A DNA stretch of 64,000 nucleotides from Mesorhizobium sp. M8A.F.Ca.ET.218.01.1.1 (GCF_004791165.1 NZ_SRUZ01000005.1:62001-126000), one strand, 5' to 3'. Positions 34,218 through 43,183 are shown, counted from the stretch's first letter. Notes: generated from the sequence alone by a model not told the origin. A program made the numbers and translations.

Positions 34218-35020
34218 AGCGGTTCGACCGGAAGAAAGTCCTCGTCACCGGCGGTGCCGGCGCCATTGGCAGCGCCGCGGTCCGGCGTTTTCTCGACGAA
34301 GGCGCGCGGGTCGCGATCGTCGACCGCAACGGCGCGGCGGCGCGGCAACTGGCCAGCTCGCTTGGCAAAAAAATCATCGCCATCGAGGCCGACGTCACCG
34401 ACGAGAACAGCGTGCGCGGCGCCGTCGAAACGGCCGTCGAGGCCTTCGGCGGGCTGGATGTGGTGTTCAACAATGCCGGGATTTCCGGTGTCGTCGCTCC
34501 CGTGCACGAGCTGCCGGTGGAGGATTGGGACGCCGTCATCCGCATCAATTTGCGCGGTATCTTCCTCGTCTTGCAGGCATCGCTCCAGGCCATGATCAAG
34601 GCCGGAACCGGCGGCTCGATCGTCAATATGGGATCGTCGATGGCCGGTTGGGACGTCCTGTCAGGCGGCGCCGGCTATGTCGCGTCGAAACATGGCGTGG
34701 TCGGACTGACGCGGGTCGCGGCGCTCGATGCCGCGCCTTACGGCATCCGGGTCAACGCCATCTGTCCGGGTGTCATCGAGACGACGCTCGGCGTGCCGGC
34801 TTCTGGGGAGGGCGATTTCAAGAGCAGCGTCCAGCATTTCGCCGACCGGATTCCGTTGCGCCGCATCGGCCAACCGGACGATGTCGCCGCGGCGGTGGCT
34901 TTCCTCGCCTCGGACGAGGCAAGGCACGTCACCGGCGTCGACTGGCTGATCGACGGCGGCCAGACCTTGCAGAGCTGGGCCAACGCGCCGGCCGGCGACA
35001 CGTTTCCGAAGGTTCGCTAG
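34214..35020 (+). CDS. short-chain dehydrogenase/reductase
   Basis: 268 residues, classical SDR. VLVTGGAGAIGSAAVRRFL carries the cofactor loop, NNAGISG and the Ser-Tyr-Lys set MGSSMAGWDVLSGGAGYVASKHG follow, with AICPGVIETTLG. The Asp-containing VAIVDRNG suggests NAD preference. It overlaps the epimerase gene by 4 nt (ATGA, with GGAG upstream) and converges with the DAO-family gene, 24 nt apart. Substrate unknown; a sugar or hydroxy-acid is likely given the neighbour. Confidence 0.9.
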   Translation: MKRFDRKKVLVTGGAGAIGSAAVRRFLDEGARVAIVDRNGAAARQLASSLGKKIIAIEADVTDENSVRGAVETAVEAFGGLDVVFNNAGISGVVAPVHELPVEDWDAVIRINLRGIFLVLQASLQAMIKAGTGGSIVNMGSSMAGWDVLSGGAGYVASKHGVVGLTRVAALDAAPYGIRVNAICPGVIETTLGVPASGEGDFKSSVQHFADRIPLRRIGQPDDVAAAVAFLASDEARHVTGVDWLIDGGQTLQSWANAPAGDTFPKVR

Positions 35021-35044
35021 GAGATGCCGGGCGGGCTCTTCTCG

Positions 35045-36328
35045 TCAGAGGCCGAATCGGTCCTTCACCCGGCCCGAAAGGATCGCCGCCTTGACGCCAA
35101 GCGGCCAGAAGCGATGGAACCGGATTGGCTTCAGCCCCGATATCGGCATCGGGAAGGGCGTGGTCGCGTCGCCGCGAAGGCGATTTGCCAGCGCATTGCC
35201 CATCGCAGAGGCCATGGCGACGCCACGGCCATTGTAACCAAGGCAAATCAGGATGCCGTCCTCCGGCTCGTGAACGTGCAGGAGATGATCCTTGGTGATG
35301 GCGACCCGGCCGTTCCAGCCATGTGTCCACGCGGTTCCAGCAAGCACCGGCCAGAGCCGTAGCGCATAGTCGGTAAGGTAGCGGATGGCGGAAGCATCGC
35401 CGATGGGTCTCATCGGTCCCCGGCCGCCCATGAGAAGCCGGTTTTGCGCATCGACGCGGTAATAGACGGTGATATTGCCGGCTTCGTAAACGACGGGCCT
35501 TTGAGGGAGGATTGCGGCCGCGACCGTTGGTGACAGCGGTTCGGTCGCCGCGATGGCGCTGAACACCGGAACGAGCGACTGCTCCAGGCGCGGCCACAGG
35601 TCGCCGGTATAGCCGTTGGTCGCGACAAGGACCTTCTCGGCGCTGACAGAGCCGTCTGCCGTCTTGAGGACCCAGCGTCCGGCCTGCCTGTTCAGCGAGA
35701 GGACTTCGCTGCCGCCGAATATCCGCGCGCCGGCCTTCCGCGCGGCGGCAGCCAGGCCGAGCGTGTATTTCAAGGGATGAAGGTCGCCGCCGCGGGCATC
35801 GAACATGCCGGATATGTATCTGTCGGTGCCGGTTCGCGCCGCCATCGCCTTTGCGTCGAGCAAGCCGACCGGCATCCCCCGCCGCTTGCATTGCGTTGCC
35901 GTGGCCCGCACCGCGGCTGCCGGCTTCGGCCGGATGGCCGCGCGTATGGTGCCGTTTTGCCGGGCCTCGCAATCGATCGACAGGCGCTTGATGAGGCCGA
36001 AGGTGAAATCCGGCGCACCGTAGGAGAAGTCGATCATCCGCTGCCCGAGATCGGGGCCGAACATCGCCTCGATCGTGTCGGGATCGTATTTGAGACCGGG
36101 ATTGACCTGGCCGCCATTTCTGCCCGACGCCCCCCAGCCCGGCTGATGGGCCTCGAGCACGCAGACGTCGTCACCAGCTTCCGCCAGATGCAAGGCGGTC
36201 GACAGGCCGGTGAAGCCAGCGCCGACAATAGCGACCTTTGCCCGCTGTGCGCCGGCAAGGGAGGTGTAGTTGCCGGCGCCGCCAGCCGTATCGCGATAGA
36301 GACTTCTGAGCGGGCTGCTTTCCAGCAT
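35045..36328 (-). CDS. FAD-dependent oxidoreductase, DAO family (PuuB/OrdL-like)
   Basis: 427 residues. The dinucleotide-binding loop is VAIVGAGFTGLSTALHLAEAGDDVCVLEAHQPGWGASGRNGGQVNPG, a hallmark of OrdL/PuuB-type amine oxidases. YISGMFDARGGDLHPLKYTLGLA and LICLGYNGRGVAMASAMGNALANRLRG complete the pattern. Family members oxidise gamma-glutamylputrescine, sarcosine, D-amino acids or taurine-like amines at the C-N bond. It lies 132 nt downstream of the HisC-like aminotransferase on the same strand, so both may act on an amine or amino acid of this region. Confidence 0.92.
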   Translation of the reverse strand: MLESSPLRSLYRDTAGGAGNYTSLAGAQRAKVAIVGAGFTGLSTALHLAEAGDDVCVLEAHQPGWGASGRNGGQVNPGLKYDPDTIEAMFGPDLGQRMIDFSYGAPDFTFGLIKRLSIDCEARQNGTIRAAIRPKPAAAVRATATQCKRRGMPVGLLDAKAMAARTGTDRYISGMFDARGGDLHPLKYTLGLAAAARKAGARIFGGSEVLSLNRQAGRWVLKTADGSVSAEKVLVATNGYTGDLWPRLEQSLVPVFSAIAATEPLSPTVAAAILPQRPVVYEAGNITVYYRVDAQNRLLMGGRGPMRPIGDASAIRYLTDYALRLWPVLAGTAWTHGWNGRVAITKDHLLHVHEPEDGILICLGYNGRGVAMASAMGNALANRLRGDATTPFPMPISGLKPIRFHRFWPLGVKAAILSGRVKDRFGL

Positions 36329-36460
36329 ATGACGGGCTCTTACGATAGGGCGGCGGGCTTGACGGGCAACCTGGCTTTCAATTGCCCGATATCCGGCACG
36401 CGCGGCAGACCCAGACTTTGGTGTCGGGTACGCCAGGCAATTCTGCGTGGCGTCGGGAAA

Positions 36461-37564
36461 TCACAACAGTTGCGACAGGGCGGCCATGAAGTGGTCGTTC
36501 TCCGACGGCGAACCGATGCTGACGCGCACATAGGTGTCGAAGCCTTCCTGTTTCCAGGGTTTGACGATAACACCTTCGCGCAGCAGGCCTTCGACGAAGG
36601 CAGTGGCATCTTGCCGGCAGTCGAAGAACAGGAAGTTGCCTCTGGACGAAGCGACTTCGAGGCCCTTGCCCGCCAGGAAACGCTCGACGCGTGCCCGCTC
36701 CGTCCTGGCCAGCGCGACGACCTTGGCCAAGTGCTCCTCATCGGCGAGCGCCGCAAGCGCGGCGGCCTGCGCGACGCCATTGACATTGAAAGGCGTGCGC
36801 ACCCTGTCGAGCAACGCGCGCAATTGCGGGTCGCCGACAATGCCGAAGCCGATCCGCAGCCCTGCCAGTCCGAACGCCTTGGAAAATGTCCGCAGCACGA
36901 TCCAGGGTTGATCGCGTTTGCTCAGACAGGGCAGGGACGAGACATAGTCGTCGCCTTCGGCATATTCGGCATAGGCTTCATCCACGACGATCAGCGTCTC
37001 GTCGCTGACAGCGTCCAGGAGCCTCGACAGATCGCCGCCGGAGAGCCAGCTGCCGGCCGGGTTCATCGGATTCGAGAACAGCAGCATGCGAGGCCGTTCG
37101 CGCACCGCCTCGATCAGCGCGTCGAGATTGATGCTGAGATCGCCGTTGACGGTTACACGGTTGACGCTTGCACCCATCAGCGTCGCATAGTCCTCGTGCA
37201 GCGGGAACGATGGATAGAGCGTGACGACGACGTCGCCGGGCCGCAGGACGGCACGGCTGATGACGGAGAGGAGATCTTCCGATCCGTTGCCGAGGATGAC
37301 CTGATCCTCGCCGGCCGCATGTCTGGCGGCGATGGCCTGCCGCAGTTCGCGCCCGGCCGGATCCGGATAAAGGCGGAACATTTCGGAGCCGCCCTGCATC
37401 ATCTTGGCCAGGGTCGGGCTCGGGCCGATCGGGTTTTCATTCGAGCCCAGTTTGGCGATCCTGGCCGGGGCGTATCGCAGCATGACCTCGGCGATGGTCA
37501 GCCCGGAATTGTAAGGCGACAGGCGCGTGACTTCGGTGCGGACCATGTCTGAAGCGTTGGACAT
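36461..37564 (-). CDS. pyridoxal-phosphate aminotransferase, HisC-like
   Basis: 367 residues, fold-type I aminotransferase of the histidinol-phosphate branch. Landmarks: KLGSNENPIGPSP, GNGSEDLLSVISRAVLRPGDVVVTLYPSFPLHEDYA, FSNPMNPAGSWLS, LIVVDEAYAEYA, and the PLP Lys in TFSKAFGLAGLRIGFGI. The gene is not in a histidine operon, so a catabolic or specialised role is likely. GGAGGAG lies before the ATG at 37564. It is divergent from the SDR-hisD-like operon, and the TGTAT-type operator at 37708-37727 lies between them. Confidence 0.92.
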   Translation of the reverse strand: MSNASDMVRTEVTRLSPYNSGLTIAEVMLRYAPARIAKLGSNENPIGPSPTLAKMMQGGSEMFRLYPDPAGRELRQAIAARHAAGEDQVILGNGSEDLLSVISRAVLRPGDVVVTLYPSFPLHEDYATLMGASVNRVTVNGDLSINLDALIEAVRERPRMLLFSNPMNPAGSWLSGGDLSRLLDAVSDETLIVVDEAYAEYAEGDDYVSSLPCLSKRDQPWIVLRTFSKAFGLAGLRIGFGIVGDPQLRALLDRVRTPFNVNGVAQAAALAALADEEHLAKVVALARTERARVERFLAGKGLEVASSRGNFLFFDCRQDATAFVEGLLREGVIVKPWKQEGFDTYVRVSIGSPSENDHFMAALSQLL

Positions 37565-37707
37565 GTCTGGTCTCCTCCATCGCCGGCCGATTATTGTCGC
37601 CAGACAAACCTCGAACAATCGCCGCCCGTGGCATCTCGTATTAAAGAGCCAGCTATGTGGTCGCGCGTGCGGCGGACGACGTCACCACTATCGCACTCGA
37701 GGCTGTT

Positions 37708-37727
37708 TGTATATGCTTGTCTATGTA
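37708..37727 (+). promoter_or_regulatory. TGTAT-type operator 1 (proposed GntR site)
   Basis: TGTAT-ATGCT-TGTCT-ATGTA. Two TGT(A/C)T boxes lie 10 bp apart, one helical turn. Similar elements occur at 41775-41794 and 43184-43203. It lies in the divergent region between the aminotransferase and SDR genes. Confidence 0.6.
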
Positions 37728-37780
37728 AGTCGATCTGATAGTCTCCGTGCCACGCAACCGGAGCGGCCAAGGAGGATCAC

Positions 37781-38554
37781 ATGCGCAACGCTGCTCTTTT
37801 CGACCTCTCTGGCAGGAAGGCGCTGGTCACCGGTGCCAGCCGCGGCATTGGCCGCAGCATCGCCGAGGCGCTGAGCGCCGCCGGCGCCGACGTCGCGGTC
37901 ACGGCGCGTAGCGTGGACTCGCTTGATGAGACAGCGGCGGCCATTCGCGCGGGCGGCGGGGTTGCGCACGCCATTGCCCTTGACGTGACCGATGTCGGCC
38001 AGTGCCGCGCGGCCGTTGCCGAGGCAGCCCGCCTGCTTGGCGGCCTCGACATTCTCGTCAACAATGCCGGGGTGGAAGAGGTCCGGCCATCGCTCGATGT
38101 CGACGAGGCGCTGTGGGACCGGATCGTCGACACCAATCTCAAGGGGGCGTTCTTCTGTGCCCAGGCGGCGGCGCGGCAGATGCGGGATGCTGGCCGGCCC
38201 GGCGCCATCATCAACCTCTGTTCGCTGACGTCAGAAGTCGGCATTCCAACGGCGGTGCCGTATGGCTCTTCCAAGTCGGGTCTGCTCGGCATGACACGGG
38301 CTCTCGCGGCGGAGTGGGCGCAGCTTGGCATCAGGGTCAACGCCATTGCCCCGGGCTATTTCAGGACGGCGATGACGGAGGTGTTTTACGGCAATGAGGC
38401 ATGGCGGCAATCCATGCTCGCCAAGATTCCGCAGCACCGTTTCGGCGATCTGCGCGATCTGCACGGCATCGCCGTGTTCCTTGCCTCCGATGCCGCCGCC
38501 TACATAACCGGCCAGTCCATTCCGGTGGACGGCGGGTTCCTTGCCTCGGTCTGA
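37781..38554 (+). CDS. short-chain dehydrogenase, possible HpsO-type
   Basis: 257 residues, classical SDR of the FabG/gluconate 5-dehydrogenase type. It has ALVTGASRGIGRSIAEAL, NNAGVEEVRPSLDVDEALWDRIVDTNLKGAFFCAQAA, NLCSLTSEVGIPTAVPYGSSKSGL and PGYFRTAMTEVFYG. First gene of a plus-strand operon with the HisD-like and Zn-alcohol dehydrogenase genes and the GntR regulator. An SDR, a HisD-like enzyme and an alcohol dehydrogenase together are the enzyme set described for dihydroxypropanesulfonate (HpsO, HpsN, HpsP). Assignment to that pathway is an inference. Confidence 0.9.
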   Translation: MRNAALFDLSGRKALVTGASRGIGRSIAEALSAAGADVAVTARSVDSLDETAAAIRAGGGVAHAIALDVTDVGQCRAAVAEAARLLGGLDILVNNAGVEEVRPSLDVDEALWDRIVDTNLKGAFFCAQAAARQMRDAGRPGAIINLCSLTSEVGIPTAVPYGSSKSGLLGMTRALAAEWAQLGIRVNAIAPGYFRTAMTEVFYGNEAWRQSMLAKIPQHRFGDLRDLHGIAVFLASDAAAYITGQSIPVDGGFLASV

Positions 38555-38638
38555 CGTAGATCGTCGATGTTTCGAATTGAATGTCTTGCGCAGATGTGAC
38601 CGGTCGGCACATTGCGCTCTGAACTGAAGGAAAAATCC

Positions 38639-39961
38639 ATGTCCGACATCAGCTTCCACGATCTGTCATCCCTCGATGCCACTCGGCGGGCCGGGCTGCT
38701 GAAACGCGCCGAGGGCGATCTGTCGGTCTTCATCGAAAAGGTTCGTCCGATCATCCAGGCGGTCAGGGACGAGGGTGACGCCGCCCTGATCCGCTTCGCC
38801 AGGGACCTCGACAAGGCCAATGTGGCCGAAGGCGGACTGAAGGTGTCGGAAGCGGAGTTCGACGCGGCGTTCGACAAGGTCGAGAAGGATGTCGTCGAGA
38901 GCATCAGGTTCGGCATCGACAACATCCGGCATTTTCATGAAGAGCAGAAGCCGGAAACCATGTGGCTCAAGGAAGTCCGCCCGGGCGCCTATGCCGGCGA
39001 CAGGTACACGCCGATCGCCTCCGTCGCGCTTTACGTGCCGCGCGGCAAGGGCGCCTTTCCGTCTGTGACGATGATGACGTCGGTACCAGCCGTCATTGCC
39101 GGCGTGCCGCGGATTGCCATCGTGACGCCGCCAACCCCGGATGGTTCCGTGGACGCGGCCACACTGGTCGCCGCTCGCCTTGCCGGCGTCGAGACCGTGT
39201 ACAAATGCGGCGGCGCCCAGGCCGTCGCCGCGGTCGCCTACGGCACCGAAACGGTGAAGCCGGCACTCAAGATCGTCGGCCCGGGCAGCCCCTGGGTGGT
39301 GGCAGCCAAGAGCGTTCTGTCCTCGATCATCAACACGGGTCTGCCGGCCGGACCGTCGGAAGCCATCATCTTTGCCGACGACAGCGTCGACGGCGGCCTT
39401 GCCGCGCTCGATTTGCTGATCGAGGCCGAGCACGGGCCGGATTCCTCCGCCTATCTGGTGACGCACAGCCGCAAGGTTGCCGAGGCCGCCCTGGCCGCTA
39501 TCCCGCAGCACTGGTCGCGCATGACCGAGCAGCGTGTGGAATTCTCGCGCGCGGTGCTGACGGGAGAGCGCGGCGGCATCGTGCTGACCGGGTCGCTGGA
39601 AGAGTCTTACCGCTTCATCAACGACTATGCGCCCGAACATCTCGAGATACTCTCGAAGGAGCCGTTCGCGCATCTCGGCCACATCACCGAGGCGGCGGAA
39701 ATCCTGATGGGTCCGCACACGCCGGTGACCCTTGCCAATTTCGTCCTCGGGCCGAATGCGGTGCTGCCGACCAGCCGCTGGGCGCGCACCTATGGGCCGC
39801 TCTCGGTGACGGATTTCGTCAAGCGCTCGTCGGTTGGCTATGTGACCTCGGCCGCCTATCCGGAACTGGCGCTGCATGCCCGCCGGCTCGCCCGCTACGA
39901 GGGCTTCAGCTCGCATGAAAACGCGGTTTCGGAGATCCGCGACCGCTATCTCGCCGGCTGA
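38639..39961 (+). CDS. HisD-family dehydrogenase, HpsN-like
   Basis: 440 residues of the histidinol dehydrogenase family. It has YVPRGKGAFPSVTMMTSVPAVIAGV, KCGGAQAVAAVAYGTET, GPGSPWVVAAKSVLSS, GPSEAIIFADD, LLIEAEHGPDSSAYL, and the catalytic Glu-His in NDYAPEHLEILSK. In biosynthetic HisD the zinc-ligand region reads SQAEH; here it is IEAEH, so the usual Gln is Glu. That supports a catabolic homologue such as HpsN (2,3-dihydroxypropane-1-sulfonate oxidation to sulfolactate) rather than histidine biosynthesis. AAGGA lies 8 nt before the ATG. The alcohol dehydrogenase gene follows 14 nt later. Confidence 0.88.
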   Translation: MSDISFHDLSSLDATRRAGLLKRAEGDLSVFIEKVRPIIQAVRDEGDAALIRFARDLDKANVAEGGLKVSEAEFDAAFDKVEKDVVESIRFGIDNIRHFHEEQKPETMWLKEVRPGAYAGDRYTPIASVALYVPRGKGAFPSVTMMTSVPAVIAGVPRIAIVTPPTPDGSVDAATLVAARLAGVETVYKCGGAQAVAAVAYGTETVKPALKIVGPGSPWVVAAKSVLSSIINTGLPAGPSEAIIFADDSVDGGLAALDLLIEAEHGPDSSAYLVTHSRKVAEAALAAIPQHWSRMTEQRVEFSRAVLTGERGGIVLTGSLEESYRFINDYAPEHLEILSKEPFAHLGHITEAAEILMGPHTPVTLANFVLGPNAVLPTSRWARTYGPLSVTDFVKRSSVGYVTSAAYPELALHARRLARYEGFSSHENAVSEIRDRYLAG

Positions 39962-39975
39962 GGGGGGCCATCGCG

Positions 39976-41004
39976 ATGAAGGCGGCGCGACTTTATGGAC
40001 CGGGGGATCTGCGCGTCGAGGATGTCGCCGCGCCAGGTATCCCGGATGCCGGCTGGGCAAAGCTCAGGATCGATGCCGCCGGAATCTGCGGTTCGGACCT
40101 GCACAATTTCCGCACCGGCCAGTGGATAAGCCGTTCGCCTTCGACGGCTGGCCACGAACTGACCGGCACGGTGATGGCGCTGGGCGAGGGCGTCGACACA
40201 ATCGCTGTCGGCGACAGAGTCGTCGCCGATTCCCGTTTCTGGTGCGGGGATTGCGCGCAATGCCGTGCCGGCAAGCGGCATCTCTGCGCTGCGCTGGGCT
40301 TCGTCGGCGAAATATGCGACGGCGGTTTCGCCGAACAGGCGGTGTTGCCCGCACGTTTGCTCCATGTCATCGACGCCGGCCTTGACGAACGGGTCGCCGC
40401 CATGGCCGAACCCCTCGCGGTCGCGCTGCACGCGGTGCGGCGTCTGCCGAAAACGGTCGGTTCGGTGCTTGTCGTCGGCTGTGGGCCGATCGGTGGTCTT
40501 GCCGCGTTGCTGCTCTCCCGAACCTTCGCCGGAACCGTGCTTGTCGCCGACCGCAACCAGGCACGTTGTGCCCGCGTGGCGCGGGTAACGAGCGCCACGA
40601 TCGTCGATCTCGACCGCGATGCCATTGCCGCAGCCATCTCCAATGCCCCGCTGCTGGCGGCCGTCGAGGCGACGGGCAGCATCGCTGCGTTCAACCAGTT
40701 GCTCGGCGTTCTCGATCCAGGTGGCGCGGTGGCGATGGTCGGGATATTTCATGGCCGCCTCGACATCGACCCCAATCTTCTGGTCGAGCGCGAGATTGCA
40801 TTGCTGGGATGTCACGCCTTCGCCGACGAATTGCCCGACGCTGTCCGCATGCTGGGTGAACTCAGCGAGCCGCTTCTGGCCTTGGTCGACCGCGAGATAG
40901 GCCTGGACGATATTCCAGCCGCCTATGAGCGGCTGTTGGCCGGGAAGAGCGATGGCTTGAAAACAATCATCCGCATGCGGCAACCTGCCGGAAAGGATTT
41001 TTGA
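39976..41004 (+). CDS. zinc-dependent alcohol dehydrogenase, possible HpsP-type
   Basis: 342 residues, medium-chain dehydrogenase. The catalytic zinc site is in GICGSDLHNFR and AGHELTGTV; the structural zinc cysteines are in FWCGDCAQCRAGKRHLC. The nucleotide fold has VLVVGCGPIGGLAALLL. It resembles sorbitol, threonine and other polyol dehydrogenases. Third gene of the operon; the GntR gene begins 1 nt after its stop. In the hps pathway a comparable enzyme helps interconvert the two enantiomers of the diol sulfonate through a ketone. The real substrate is not proven. Confidence 0.92.
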   Translation: MKAARLYGPGDLRVEDVAAPGIPDAGWAKLRIDAAGICGSDLHNFRTGQWISRSPSTAGHELTGTVMALGEGVDTIAVGDRVVADSRFWCGDCAQCRAGKRHLCAALGFVGEICDGGFAEQAVLPARLLHVIDAGLDERVAAMAEPLAVALHAVRRLPKTVGSVLVVGCGPIGGLAALLLSRTFAGTVLVADRNQARCARVARVTSATIVDLDRDAIAAAISNAPLLAAVEATGSIAAFNQLLGVLDPGGAVAMVGIFHGRLDIDPNLLVEREIALLGCHAFADELPDAVRMLGELSEPLLALVDREIGLDDIPAAYERLLAGKSDGLKTIIRMRQPAGKDF

Positions 41005-41005
41005 A

Positions 41006-41737
41006 ATGATCGATTTGCCCGATACGGCGAGCCCCCTTTACGAGAAGGTGAAGGACTACATCCTGACCAACATCGGAACGGGCAAATGGGGCAAGGACCG
41101 CAAGCTGCCGTCCGAGAACGAGCTGGTGGTTTCGCTGGGTGTGTCACGGATGACGGTTCACCGGGCCTTGCGGGAACTGACCGCCGCGGGATTCCTGATC
41201 CGGCTGCAAGGCGTCGGAACATTCATCGCGCCACCCCGGCCGCAATCGACTCTGATCGAGATCAACAACATCGCCGCCGAGATCGTCGAGCGCGGCAACA
41301 GGCATCGCTCCGAAGTCCTGGTCCTCGAAACCATCGTGCCGACGAAGGAACTCGCGCTGTCGTTCGAGTTTGCGAAGCGCACCTCGATCTATCACTCCGT
41401 CGTCGTCAATTTCGAGAACGACCTGCCGGTGCAACTGGAAGAGCGCTTTGTCAATCCGGGCCTGATCCCCGACTATGACAAGCAGGATTTCACCAGGACG
41501 GCGACCTATGACTACCTGATGCAGAAGACCCCGGTCACCGAGGTCGAGCATATCATCTCCGCCGTCCCGGCCGACAGGGAGTCGGCGCAGCATCTGGGCA
41601 TCGATGTCGGCAGTTGCTGCCTTCTCCTGCATCGCCGGACATGGACTGGGGCGGTCGTGGCCACGATCAGCAAGCTGACCTATGCCGGCAGCCGCTACTC
41701 GCTAGGCAGCCGCTACTCGCCTTCCAGGGCAAGCTGA
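41006..41737 (+). CDS. GntR-family regulator, HutC subfamily
   Basis: 243 residues. An N-terminal winged helix (SPLYEKVKDYILTNIGTGKWGKDRKLPSENELVVSLGVSRMTVHRALRELTAAGFLIRLQGVGTFIA) precedes a UTRA effector domain (residues about 90-240) with SIYHSVVVNFENDLPVQLEERFVNPGLIPDY and TPVTEVEHIISAVPADRESAQHLG. The arrangement resembles HutC itself. It is the last gene of the operon and probably binds the TGTAT-type sites in this cluster. The C-terminus contains an 18-bp tandem duplication (41688-41723) encoding GSRYSLGSRYSP. Confidence 0.94.
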   Translation: MIDLPDTASPLYEKVKDYILTNIGTGKWGKDRKLPSENELVVSLGVSRMTVHRALRELTAAGFLIRLQGVGTFIAPPRPQSTLIEINNIAAEIVERGNRHRSEVLVLETIVPTKELALSFEFAKRTSIYHSVVVNFENDLPVQLEERFVNPGLIPDYDKQDFTRTATYDYLMQKTPVTEVEHIISAVPADRESAQHLGIDVGSCCLLLHRRTWTGAVVATISKLTYAGSRYSLGSRYSPSRAS

Positions 41738-41774
41738 CGTCGACGAACCAATGCAAGCCGAGGCTTCGTTCAAA

Positions 41775-41794
41775 TGTATATACCTGTATCGATA
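41775..41794 (+). promoter_or_regulatory. TGTAT-type operator 2 (proposed GntR site)
   Basis: TGTAT-ATACC-TGTAT-CGATA: two exact TGTAT boxes 10 bp apart. It lies 37 bp after the GntR stop and 44 bp before the kinase start, so the kinase probably has its own regulated promoter. Confidence 0.6.
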
Positions 41795-41838
41795 AGAGTG
41801 CTTCGGCTGGTGGACGCACGGGTTTGCGGAGCCTGGGG

Positions 41839-43134
41839 ATGACGCCGGCACTGAGCCGCACGGCCCGGATACGGGCTCTCGCGCAGCATGATGTAGCCGA
41901 AGCGCAACGCGCGCTGACTGCGTTGCTGGGGGACCTGTTCGGGATGAACCCCGGCAACGTCCGCATCAATGTCGACAAATACAGCCTCAACTCCCTGAAT
42001 GGCTTCTTTGACAGTGACGGCCAACCGTATTTCTTCAAATTCCATCAGGAAGAAGGGGAAGAGGCGATGGCCGGCGAGTATTACCGGGCCGAAATCCTGT
42101 CGCGCGCCGGCTTGCCGGTCGACCAGCCCGTGCATATGTCCGCCCAGCCCGGCGAGCAGATCCTTGTCTATAGCCGCCGCGTGGATCCTCGATTTTCGGA
42201 TGTTCTGTTCGCGCTGGACACCAAGGACGATGCCGGCAGGCGGCGCGAGGCGGTTCTTGCCGAGCGTGACCTGTCCGCCAGGCTGCTCGATGTCTATCTC
42301 GAAACGCTGCATCCGGTGACCGTCGCGCAGGTGTCGGCCGAGCCGATCCACCGGCTGTTTCATGAGCGGCTGATCGACGCCGATACGCGTTTGTCGCCAG
42401 GTGGCCGCCTGGCCGATTTCTACGTCGGCAAGTCGTTTGTCTTTCCCGGCGCGGAACTGGATTGGGATCGGTTTTCCCGGCTGAAATTCGTCATCAACGG
42501 GCAGCGCTACATCAGCAGCATCGGCGAGCTCTTCGACGCCGCCGCGGAGCGCCTGCGGCCGGACCGGCTTGCCGATGCCGGCGGCGTGGTCGCGCATGGC
42601 GACGCCCACAATGCCAATGTCTGGTACGTGGAGACGGCGGGACGGGCGGAACTGTCCTTCTTCGATCCGGCCTTTGCCGGCTCGCACATCCCGACGCTGC
42701 TGGCCGAGGTGAAGGCGACGTTCCACAACATCTTCGCCCATCCCTTCTGGCTCTACGATCCGGCCATGGCGACCCAGGCTTTTCAAGCGCGGGCGCGGCT
42801 GGATGGCGACTTTCTGTATGTCGACACGGACTGGGATTTGAGCCCGATCCGCCGCGACCTTCTGGAGGTGAAGGCGATGGAACTGTGGCGGCCCTTGCTG
42901 CTGGAACTCAAGCGTCGCGGCATGCTGCCGGCGGATTGGCGAACGGTGCTGCGCTCTGGGCTGTTCCTGTCGCCGACCCTGGTGATGAACCTGCGGGCCG
43001 GCGCGCGCAGCCACACGCCGGTCTCGTCTCTCATCGGGTTTTCGGTCGCGGTCATGGTCGGCAGCGAGCCCGATGGCGGAACCGACCGGATGACCGGTTT
43101 TCTCGATCGGATCGATCCTGAAAAGCATGAGTAG
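41839..43134 (+). CDS. APH-fold small-molecule kinase of unknown substrate
   Basis: 431 residues. The kinase signature is visible in the second half: GVVAHGDAHNANVWYV (HGDxHxxN catalytic loop) and LSFFDPAFAG (metal-binding Asp). The N-terminal half has FDSDGQPYFFKFHQEEGEEAMAGEYYRAEILSRAGLPV, a probable ATP-Lys and Glu region. This places it in the aminoglycoside phosphotransferase/choline kinase superfamily. It is longer than most and I do not recognise a close family. GGAG lies 7 nt before the ATG at 41839. Its place between a GntR regulator and an importer suggests that it phosphorylates an imported substrate or intermediate. Confidence 0.8.
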   Translation: MTPALSRTARIRALAQHDVAEAQRALTALLGDLFGMNPGNVRINVDKYSLNSLNGFFDSDGQPYFFKFHQEEGEEAMAGEYYRAEILSRAGLPVDQPVHMSAQPGEQILVYSRRVDPRFSDVLFALDTKDDAGRRREAVLAERDLSARLLDVYLETLHPVTVAQVSAEPIHRLFHERLIDADTRLSPGGRLADFYVGKSFVFPGAELDWDRFSRLKFVINGQRYISSIGELFDAAAERLRPDRLADAGGVVAHGDAHNANVWYVETAGRAELSFFDPAFAGSHIPTLLAEVKATFHNIFAHPFWLYDPAMATQAFQARARLDGDFLYVDTDWDLSPIRRDLLEVKAMELWRPLLLELKRRGMLPADWRTVLRSGLFLSPTLVMNLRAGARSHTPVSSLIGFSVAVMVGSEPDGGTDRMTGFLDRIDPEKHE

Positions 43135-43183
43135 TCAGGCAGGGGACGCGCCGGATCAACGCAAAATTTGAGTCACTTCAACT

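Noticed and set aside
35777..37552. 591-codon open frame on the plus strand
   Set aside because: Spans the reverse of the DAO-family and aminotransferase genes; no recognisable domain or ribosome site.
38639..39961. biosynthetic histidinol dehydrogenase hisD
   Set aside because: No histidine operon genes of biosynthesis type are adjacent, the zinc-loop Gln is Glu, and the neighbours (SDR, Zn-ADH, GntR, importer) point to catabolism.
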